Positions 55,276-64,000 of a stretch of DNA of 64,000 bases are shown piece after piece (positions within the stretch are counted from its first letter, which is position 1; every line of letters begins with the position of its first letter). The DNA is taken from assembly GCA_022828595.1 (NCBI GenBank), contig JAKGHH010000001.1:136791017-136855016 (forward strand). The letters run 5' to 3'. Source of the DNA: Nelumbo lutea. Its lineage: Eukaryota > Streptophyta > Magnoliopsida > Proteales > Nelumbonaceae. A program made the translations under genes and the position numbers. Below the pieces are notes generated by a model. The model saw only the letters and a list, made by a program, of their open reading frames with translations. It did no database searches and was not told the DNA's origin.

Positions 55276-55542
55276 CATGGTTTTTCAAAACCGGATCGGA
55301 CTGGACGGTTTGGCCGAGAAAACCGGGAACCAATCAGGTGACTGGTTCCGTTTTCCCCCGAAACTGGATTTCCCCTCAAAACCGTTGATTTTGGTCAGCA
55401 AACCACTGAACCGGGTGGTTAACCGTTCGAACGGTTTGAATGGTTTTGATAATTTTTTTTGAATTTTTTGTTAGAACAGGCCAAGCGTTTGGTTCGAACG
55501 GTTGAACCGTTTTTGGTCAACGGGTCAGTTTTAAAAACCATG
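55276..55542. mobile_element. MITE, CATGGTTTT family, copy 5
   Basis: The left end CATGGTTTTTCAAAACCGG and right end CAGTTTTAAAAACCATG are the best preserved of the family. The interior has GGTGACTGGTTCCG, AAACCGTTGATTTTGGTCAG and GGTTCGAACGGTTGAACCG. The flanks share only 5 of 8 bases. Non-coding. Confidence 0.75.
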
Positions 55543-57487
55543 GATTTTAATAACCTTAACTTTACGTATACCACGACCCAGTTATTTATTTATTTTCTAT
55601 TTAACATCAAATACTATTAATAGAATTAACAAATTAGATTAAGTATTAATTTGAAAATAAAAAGAATATAAATACAAATACATACAAAATATTGAGCCTT
55701 AACAATAAAAACAATTGCCACATCAATTAAATTACACCCGCTAAACAACCTTGGAAGATGGAGACAAAATAACCTTCCAACTTAAACGAACTGGTGCCTT
55801 GATGTGAATAATTTGATATTTAATCAAATTTAACTAAGTTGGCTCACTTACCAACCTACAAATCACAAATTTATGGATTTGGCATTTTTTTTTCTTTTTT
55901 CCGATTTAAGAGGCCAATATTTGGTACAATGATAAAATCTCCTACCGACAAACCAAAAAAAAAATAATAAAATAAAAATAAATAAAAAGAGTGTGGAACA
56001 TAAGCTCCGGGTTCATGCCTCTTTTCTTTTCTTTTTTTAATTCAGTGGGGACTTTACAACTGGGATAGAACGTCCCACAAACCCATTAGCCATGGTCCCC
56101 CAACCAAGCTGAAGGCAAGAATCCATCTGCACTACAACCAGATCACCCAGAAAGCAACCTTACTTCCTGAGCCCTTGCCTCCTAATTAGACTTGCTTATG
56201 GATCGAGTTTGAGTTTGCTTTTTGTCAAAATTTGAATGAATCCGTCTAAAGCCCAAACCTGAAATAGTATAAAATTGGGCCCAAAGCCTATTCCATGAAC
56301 AGGTACAAAATATCAATATAATATGTCTTGTATCATATCTATATCCAAGGACCTGAATACATTGAAAGACATAGGATTCGAGATGATAGAAAGCATCCCC
56401 CTAAGCCTGTTTGAGAATTATTCAGGCTGATAAAATAAAATTAGAGAAAAAAAAAATTGATCTATAGTATCAATGTTTATCGATATTTTAATCCTTAACT
56501 AAGAAAATTAAAAATTTCAAATAAAACAATAAATTGAAAAATAATTGTGATTGAATGAGAGATGAGTTACAGGTTGGATTCTTAAGCATTGGAAAGCCTG
56601 ATTCTAAACCCATCTCCCAAGTAAGCCACATTCACACAGACACAGCTAGTGTCTTTGGCTCAGCACAATCTAACCAGTAGTACATCGGTTCATGATTATG
56701 GCAATAAAAGGCAATGTTTGGTGTCGGATGGATCCCAATCAAATGACAAAAAGAAAAACACTGGGCCCCTTCTGAGTTACAATATCATTAAATCAATTAA
56801 AAATTTTTAATATTTTGTTATTATAATCTAAAATAAAAAATTATTATATTAAGATCTGTTGTACATTTTAGGGGGACCCATGAATTTTGATAGGAAAGAT
56901 CATTTATCAATGATTGAAGGTAGACAGATTTCCTCCATTTGATGAACTCCCTGACTTCTTCGATGACAAACAAAGCATAACTTTTTTTTCTTTATTTATT
57001 TATTTTTTATTACGACCTCCACGGCTCATTATTTTTTTTCTGGTAGGCTCCATCATTATCAGACACCAAACCAAACGTATCCTTATAACATTATTTTTAT
57101 TTATTATTTTTCCTTTATAATTCAAAATAATGAGGAACCATATAGTTCAATTCATTGTTTTATTTTATTGATAATAAGTTGAAAAGCAATCCCAAAAATC
57201 GGCTCCATTGGATGATATTATGTATCAGATTACTGACTATGGACTTCTTATTGGCTCATGGCTATAGACTTTTTTGCTTGTGAGCTTTGCTAGAAGAAAA
57301 AACATAGTGAAGGCTTATTATTGAACATATAAGAGAAATGAGTTGGGATTTCCTACCAACAATAGCATGTTCCAACACCTTACCAACATGATCCCACATG
57401 AGATTCATCATAAAATTGGGACCTACCGTGTATGAGATGTGTGGTGTAAGAATTTTTGTTGCAGCAGATTTAGGCTACAAAAAAGCC
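55543..57487. other. Intergenic, no gene recognised
   Basis: AT-rich. Short ORFs (for example 56914-57120) are T-rich and not coding-like. About 57356-57460 belongs to the dispersed repeat seen at 26.5 and 46.8 kb. Confidence 0.4.
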
Positions 57488-57612
57488 TGCAGTTCCAAAA
57501 TTGCATCAACTCCACAGGGAACGTGCCCTGCAGTATATCCCAATCATACATTGAGAACATCTCCCCGGAGATGTGCTGTAGAGGCACGTTCTGTGGGGCT
57601 GCAGCTCCTTGT
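57488..57612. repeat. Foldback inverted repeat
   Basis: The left arm (CTCCACAGGGAACGTGCCCTG, then ATCCCAATCATACATTGAG) pairs with the right arm (GATGTGCTGTAGAGGCACG, TTCTGTGGGGCTGCAG). It is related in motif to the other CATCTC/TGTGGGG foldbacks. Confidence 0.55.
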
Positions 57613-59061
57613 TTAAAGTGATGCTGAGTGATCATATGAGTTAGTTACTAGGTTGTTAGTGATCAAATATTGTATTTAAGGCTTGATTGTTTTTTTATGA
57701 CAATTGTTAGGGATTTGCAGTAAAGCTTCCCTTTTATAGTCACACACTCCATGTGGATTTACTAACCCCCGCCTTAATAGAATTCTTTTTTTTTTTTTGT
57801 TTCTTTCTCTTTGTAAATTGATGGTCAAGTTAAGTTAATTATGAATCCGAATCTGCTCCTCACAACAATCTTACGATATGTTTCCATCGCATATCAGAAA
57901 CATCTTCTATATTTATATATTATTTCTTATGAGAAGATATTTCTCACAAAGAACCCACAAACGCTCCACAGCATATCTTAACCCTATATTAGAAACATCT
58001 CCGACTGACAACTCTAAAAGATATTCCTAATGCATGCTAAAATGTACATATAGGGCGTTTGTGGGGCACAGATGCGATTTGTGAGGTCGGTGTGAGGAGT
58101 AAATCCCAATTCAGTTAATTGCATTTATGAGTGGACTGGTATGATTGCATCTTTTATTGAAGGAGCCAAATTAAACTAATAAAAACTCATAAATACTATA
58201 TTTAAATACGGAATTCTCATTTATTATATCCTTGTCAAATATACAAAGTATTTATTGCTGAGGTTAAGTTTCATTCCATGGTACAGACATGAACAATCAG
58301 AGATGGGAAGGCTTCTCAGAAAATGTGTTTTCTTTAAAATATTAGATTCTACTTCATATAAAAAAACATTTTCAACCCATCTCATAGTAATCCCCTCTTT
58401 TCAAATCTCTTCTAACCCAAAACAAAATAAATTTCTAATGTTGTTTTGCCTTCACTCAAATAAAAATTTTGTACGGGAAAGAGGTGCAACTTTGGGTTGG
58501 ATTGAATTGAAAAGTTAATAAAAAATGGGCCTGAGCCTGAATCCGACCCATTGTAAGTTGAAATTTTCTAAATTAAATAACCCATTTGCACCCCCGAAAT
58601 GGGCCCCCAATTATTAAAAGCAAGTTTAATATTATAGGTTACAAAACAAATTCAAAACCCACATGTATATTGGTTAAATAAAATCAGCCCAAATCAAGGC
58701 CAATATAATTTCCTAATTGAGCATAAGTTTGATAGGGGAGTTGAAAAAAGTTTTTTAATTCAAAATAAAATATAGTTGAAGAATCCAAATTAAAAAAAAA
58801 AAATCTTTCACACAGTCACAGAGAGCCATCTCCTTCAAGAGGAATAGTTAACATGATTTTTAAATTAAAATAAAAAATACATATTTCTTAGAAAAAAGTA
58901 TTCTAATTCAATTCAAATCTAGTTAGTTTTCTAACCAAATCAATTGTATTACTATCATATCTATCGTTAGATAGTAAAGTGCAAACTAAATCACTATAGC
59001 TAAAAATATTCAAAAGATTGTTTAATATCACATATTAGAAACCCCTGATTTAAATAAAAAA
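57613..59061. other. Intergenic with one foldback and AT-rich spacer
   Basis: About 57860-58105 is an imperfect inverted repeat (CTGCTCCTCACA...ATGTTTCCATCGCATATC / GATGCGATTTGTGAGG...GTGTGAGGAG). The ORF at 58255-58518 has no recognisable domain. Otherwise AT-rich spacer. Confidence 0.4.
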
Positions 59062-59550
59062 GGGTAAATTATAGATTAGTGCCATGTATTTTAGGGTTTC
59101 CCTGAACTTTCATTTGCAACAAAGACCTCCTAATCTTTCAGATTCTGTCAAAAAAACCCCTCTCCTTTAAGTTGAATGGTAGAAGAAGTAAATTTATCAA
59201 AATACCCACTCGAAATTTTTATAAAATGGAAATTGCAACAAAAAAAAAAATTTCTATAAAAACCTGGAATTGCAATAAACATAACATGCAATTAATTACC
59301 AATTAAACCAATAACAAATGGAAATAAAAAAAAAGGCTAAAATGAACCCCAACAAAGGGTAATTTGAAGATTTAAAATAGTTAAAAGTCACACAAAAAAT
59401 TTTTTTGAAATTTAATTGATGGAATGATAATAGAGGGACGTCTGCCCGGAATCTGAAAATTAAAGGGGTCTTTTCATCTTTGTTTTAAATGAAAGTAAAG
59501 GGGGTAATTGTCACTCCCCAAATAACATGGTAGTAATCTGTAATTTACCC
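59062..59550. mobile_element. Mutator-like MITE
   Basis: The left end GGGTAAATTATAGATTAGTG then CCATGTATTTTAGGG, and right end read inward GGGTAAATTACAGATTACTA then CCATGTTATTTGGGG, are long inverted repeats. TAAAAAA directly flanks both ends (59055-59061 and 59551-59557), part of a possible 9-bp target duplication. The ends resemble those of the gene-carrying element at 42650-44474. Non-coding, 489 bp. Confidence 0.75.
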
Positions 59551-60236
59551 TAAAAAATTTATATTGACATTTGGGCCGAGCCCATTACCAGAGTCCCTAG
59601 ATATAAGGAGTTGCCCTTTAACCATCAGATGAGATGATTGAGTACGTATGTGGATTCTAATCAGATGTTGCAAAACGACATCTCACCTGAGGGCAGCTTT
59701 TTGTTTTCCCTTCTTTTGTGGCAAACGAAAGATGCAGTGATGTCACCCCAGTGAATCAAAACACATTGTCTGGAAACTGGCACCTACCCTTTCCCTTCTT
59801 AAGTACCAACCTGGGAAAAAAGATGCAGACGGCAATTGTTTGTTGAGAAACTTTGGAGTTACTTCTTAGAGGAAAACTACAGCTTACTTTTCTCCTCCTC
59901 AGATTCACATGGGCGGGACGCGGAAGCTGTGGATCGTAGATAATGGCTCTGATGGCGGAATGGCTTGAGAAGTCATGAGACGGGAAGGTGATGCTTCAAT
60001 GGAAAAATGGGTCTTTCGTTTGATTGTTTTTCTTTTTTCTTTTACTAAATGAAGGAAAGATCTATGATCATAGGGCCCAGTGAGCCGAGTTGATACCTAC
60101 ATTCTACACACACACTACTACCGTCTATCTATTCTTCTTTGGGTCGATGGCATCGCAGAGTGGGAAAGTAGGTGTGCTCTCTCATTTGTTTTGACCCTTC
60201 CCTTCTCTCATAATCTTTCTCAAACCAGTACTTTCG
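59551..60236 (+). promoter_or_regulatory. Upstream region of the mannanase gene
   Basis: The stretch lies between the Mutator-like MITE and the TATA box. Near 60.1-60.2 kb it becomes CT-rich and less AT-rich, as expected of a proximal promoter. I see no gene in it. Confidence 0.4.
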
Positions 60237-60626
60237 TATAAAACCCCAAAATCAGGACAATAACTCACAGAACAATCTCTCTCTCTCTCTCTCTCTGCTT
60301 GAGTTCTCTTCTAGTTCAATTATCGTAGACATATGGGCAAACTTGTTGGGTACAAGCGTCTGAGATTTTGAGTTCGTTCTGGATATGTTTTGGATTTTGG
60401 GTAGCTTCCTAGATCCTCTAAACGCCCCATTTGGTGTTGCCATCCAAAGAGGTTACATGGGTCGCTGTTTCCGTTTGGGTACCATGAATTTGATGAGTTG
60501 AGGAATCTAGGACGCTAAAAATTTGTTTCTTTTCTTCTTCTTCTTGTGCTGAGATCTACCTGGTTTAGATCTCAGAGGAGATAACACTGTCTCCGCTAAT
60601 TTTAGGGGTTCAATATTGTAGGGAGA
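60237..60626 (+). promoter_or_regulatory. TATA box and leader of the mannanase gene
   Basis: TATAAAA at 60237-60243 is followed about 30 bases later by a CT-repeat (60273-60296), common near plant transcription starts. The leader of roughly 350 bases contains several upstream ATGs before the main ATG at 60627, including a 38-codon upstream ORF. Confidence 0.65.
60385..60501 (+). other. Upstream ORF in the mannanase leader (38 codons)
   Basis: ATG at 60385 opens MFWILGSFLDPLNAPFG and ends at TGA 60501, 125 bases before the main start. A shorter upstream ORF (MGKLVGYKRLRF) begins near 60333. If the whole leader is in the mature mRNA these could reduce translation of the main frame. Whether they are translated or spliced out is unknown. 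Confidence 0.35.
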
Positions 60627-63600
60627 ATGGTGGCGGGTAATGGCTTTTTATACCCACTTCTTGGTTTCGCATCATGTGTCGCATTTATTTACATGTCTTT
60701 GGGAGATCTGAGACTCAATTATTATGAAGAACCCAAGGTGGCCTTTGTCGAGAGGAATGGCACTCATTTCATTTTAGATGGAAGACCGTTCTATGTGAAC
60801 GGCTGGAACTCTTACTGGCTGATGGATCAGGCTGTAGAGGATTTCAGCAGGCCCAGAGTCAGGGCTATGCTTCAAGCGGGTGCAAAGATGGGTCTCACTG
60901 TTTGTAGGACTTGGGCTTTCAATGATGGAGCATACAATGCACTGCAGATCTCCCCTGGACGATTTGAAGAGCGCGTCTTCAAGGTATTACATAAATTCGT
61001 ATCTGGTTCTTGCTTTCCTTATATTTTTCGCTTGTGCAGGAATTATGCTACCACTCCTTACAGGGAAGCATGAATGTGTGGCGGGATCTGAAACTTTTTT
61101 CTTCCTGGGTAGAATTTAGTGTTGTTATAGCCAGGAAAATCTGATCACAAATATACAATTGATTATTTATTCGTCTACTAGTTTAAAAACTGGGCTTAAA
61201 TTTTAAAAGGAACCGATTTTTCATGTATCTTTTTATTTACTTACATAATCCGTTTCACATTGGGTATCGTGATAGAGTGATCAGCAGATAAACTTTTTTC
61301 CAACGAAATTTTTTAAATGAACAGAAAAGCATATGCTGACACTTAGGAGAATAGAATTTTGGGTATTGGCCTCTTCTATTTTCTTTTTATTCTAATCTGT
61401 TCGTTAAGAAACAAACTTGTAAGAAATGGAAAGAATATTTGTTCGGGAACCAATTTTTGGAGAAAAAAATGGCCCATTCCCACTTTAATTGCATAGAGGG
61501 CCAGAGGCCTAAAAGAATCTAAATTTTAGAGACAGGTTTCGGCTCCAAAAAATCAATTGATTATTCTTTGAATTATTACCTCTGTTTCAGTGCCTTGAGA
61601 TTCTTCTTAGTCATGATGTTAATTGTCTTTTTCTAACCTGTTTATTTTTGCTTCATGCATTCAATAAAAAATGTAAATGGTAATTGTTGTGTATGTAATG
61701 TATTCATAGTCTGCAGTTACCATGGTGGTACCATTGCTATTACACTATATTATATTGGCTCTTTTGTCCTTTTTACATTTAATAACCATATAGACTGGCA
61801 GGCATTGGATCGTGTCATCGCAGAGGCAAGACGACATGGGATCAAGCTGATACTTAGCTTAGTTAATAATTTGCAAGCATTTGGTGGGAAGACTCAGTAT
61901 GTCAAATGGGCGTGGGAAGAGGGTGTTGCTTTGAGTTCTTCCAATGATTCATTCTTTTTTGATCCATCAATTCGCAAATATTTCAAGAATTATGTCAAGG
62001 TATGATTGTGGTGTTATTTGTAGATAATTTGTATGTCAATGAGGAATTTTGTATATTTATCTAAAAAATGAACTTTGTCTTAATTCTCTTTTCAGAGAAG
62101 CTAAAGCATGGTTTGAATTATTCCTAAAAAATTTGATCAAGTTTGGCTAAATTGCCCAGAACCAAGAACATCTTAACTGATCGAAAAAAAAAGAGAGAAA
62201 AACATGTTGATTTTAGCTTAGCACTTAAAGCTATTGATCCTCAACCATGAAAGTGAACCTGTTAACCCAACTTGAATGTCTAAATAAGCAGAAGTATCAA
62301 TGAATCATGGCCTATGAAAACAAAGGGTATCCGCTTATAGAGAAACTGCATATAATTAGTATGTAAGTGTGCATGAGGACAGGCTTAAAGGACCTTATCT
62401 TCTACTGAGCACAAGATTCATTCCTCGTGATCAGGTAACATGTCATGGCCAGAAAAGCATAGTGAAATCCACTGTCTCATTGCTTTTGGTTAAGTTACTA
62501 CCATTTTGGAAGTTTAATTTCAGACTTAATCCATGGAAGTCTTCACAGTATTATTGAAATACAAAATATTGCATTGCATTGGAGTTGTTATCAACTCAAT
62601 ATGACCTTCCTTTTGCAGGCTGTATTGACAAGGAAGAACAGCATCACAGGAATTGAATACAGGAATGATCCAACAATCTTTGCATGGGAATTGATAAATG
62701 AACCACGCTGTATGACTGATCCTTCTGGTGACACCCTCCAAGTAAGTGTGTGGTGTGTGTGTCAGAGAGAGAGAGAGAGAGAGAGATGATAGATACTGGA
62801 AATATTAGCAATCTAGGTTATTGATGAATTCTTGAGTTTGATTATATTCTCTGGTGAAGAATTGCAGGATTGGATTGAAGAGATGTCTCGTTATGTGAAA
62901 TTGATTGATAAGAACCACCTATTGACTGTGGGGCTTGAGGGGTTCTATGGTCCTAGGAGCCCAGAAAAACTGAGTGTGAACCCAGAAGCATGGGCGAGTG
63001 TCCTAGGATCTGATTTTATCCGCAACTCAAAGATTTCAATCATTGATTTCGCCTCTGTTCACGTTTATCCTGATCAGTGGTAAGCTTCAAAAGACACCTT
63101 ATCATTGTTCTGAATTTATTGTTCACAAAACCACATGCACTATTGGAGGTACCATGAAACCAAACATGGTGAAAATTGTAGCACTGAGAACTCTGTCTGA
63201 AAAGAAACACTTTTTGTGCTTTGATGTCATATTACCACTTATGATCAAATCCCAAAATGTGTCTAATTCAATTAATCTGTAGGTTCAAGGAGATTGAACT
63301 TGAAGACAAACTGAAATTTGTCTCCAAATGGATGACTTCTCACATTGAAGACGGTGACAAAATGCTCAAGAAACCTGTAATGTTCACTGAATTTGGGCTG
63401 TCAAATACAAATAGAAACTTCCAACCATCTCATCGCGAAAAATTGTATAAAACTGTTTATGACATCATTTATGAGTCAGCAAGGAAGAATGGAGCAGGGG
63501 CAGGGGCATTTCCTTGGCAGTTCCTAGTTGGAGGCATGGAGGAATACAACGATGATTTTGGAATTGTTCCATGGGAGAGGTCGTCTACTTACAGGATGAT

Positions 63601-63676
63601 ATTGGAGCAATCATGTAGACTGGCTGGAATTGGTGGACATGATCAATCAAAGGGAAGCTTACAAGAAATATGTTGA
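60627..63676 (+). CDS. MAN: Mannan endo-1,4-beta-mannosidase (GH5), membrane-anchored MAN2-like
   Basis: The enzyme cleaves internal beta-1,4 bonds in mannan, galactomannan and glucomannan of the cell wall. Five exons: 60627-60983, 61802-61999, 62619-62741, 62868-63079, 63283-63676. All introns are GT-AG; joints are phase 0 except the last, which splits a Trp codon. The protein has 427 residues. It begins with a hydrophobic signal-anchor (about residues 6-26, [16 protein letters not shown]), suggesting a secretory or Golgi/membrane location. Motifs: [34 protein letters not shown], the acid/base Glu in [11 protein letters not shown] (about residue 213), [21 protein letters not shown] and the nucleophile Glu in MFTEFGLS (about residue 333). 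Both catalytic residues are present. The length and N-terminal anchor fit the MAN2/MAN5-type plant enzymes. No damage is visible. Confidence 0.95.
62742..62867 (+). repeat. Short intron 3 with GT/GA microsatellite at the donor
   Basis: This 126-bp intron starts GTAAGTGTGTGG and runs into GT then GA repeats (62745-62786). It is polymorphism-prone sequence right beside a splice site. Confidence 0.8.
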
Positions 63677-64000
63677 AGATAGTTAATTGGTATTTTTTTT
63701 TTTCAATTCTAAAATGCAACCTGCCAACCTCCCCACAGAAATGGGGCCTCTTTTGGGGTAGGGATTTTTTCATTTTATTTTACCAGAGCGGTGCAGCTCA
63801 CAGTTTTTTGTTCAGTACAGAAAATATATACTCCAAAACAAAATGAAAAGAGACCAGTGAGATGTTATGCTAGAGGCAAGCTTTCTTGCTTGTTTCATGA
63901 TGTTACTATAATTTAAGAAACTGAGTGTGCTATTCAAATATAGTTTTAGGAGCTTACCATAACAGGGAAGAGTGGTGGTTACAAAACAGTAGGCTTACTC
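63677..64000 (+). other. 3' UTR and downstream of the mannanase gene
   Basis: The stretch after the stop codon has a T-run at 63692-63703 and AT-rich sequence with several A-runs near 63810-63850 that could serve poly-A formation. A canonical signal cannot be fixed. No further gene begins before the window ends. Confidence 0.45.

Overview
This is nuclear DNA of a flowering plant. The evidence is spliced genes with GT-AG introns, plant-only families (proton pump interactor 1, a subgroup Ib(1)-type bHLH factor, a membrane-anchored GH5 endo-mannanase), AT-rich intergenic DNA, and abundant plant transposon types: L1-type LINEs, an RTE relic, a Ty3/gypsy-derived LTR element, and hAT-, PIF/Harbinger- and Mutator-like MITEs. 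The sequence alone does not let me name the species or order. A 100-base run of N at 39935-40034 is an assembly gap.

Four host genes look intact. (1) The 5' part of a proton pump interactor (PPI1-like) gene lies at 2232-3649 on the minus strand, with its leader and TATA box up to about 4.54 kb; its 3' exons lie off the left edge. (2) A single-exon eIF3 subunit D gene lies at 23361-25058 (minus), behind a promoter carrying a telo-box and site II motifs. (3) A three-exon bHLH transcription factor gene lies at 36855-37678 (minus); its promoter is tandemly duplicated, TATA box and W-boxes included. (4) A five-exon endo-1,4-beta-mannanase gene lies at 60627-63676 (plus). The genes are unrelated in function and each is its own transcription unit.

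Most of the rest is transposon-derived. From 12.6 to 21.9 kb there is a triple nest: a hAT-like MITE (8-bp target duplication) was split by a LINE (12-bp target duplication, poly-A tail, ORF1 and ORF2 both broken), and the LINE was split by a short non-autonomous gypsy-type LTR element with its primer-binding site, polypurine tract and one gag zinc knuckle. Many small inverted-repeat elements are scattered through the window. One MITE family has five copies, and at 8.2-8.6 kb an element has inserted into a copy of its own family.

The most interesting stretch is 42.6-55 kb. Three elements with terminal inverted repeats each carry broken copies of host genes: a Mutator-like one with a MET1/PDZ-like fragment and a G-protein beta fragment; next to it a PIF/Harbinger-like one with a frameshifted membrane-protein gene; and, 7 kb further, another PIF/Harbinger-like one with a near full-length but mutated plant-specific gene. 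These look like Pack-type (gene-capturing) DNA transposons. I found no tRNA, rRNA or CRISPR array, and no coding system of unknown type that I could support.
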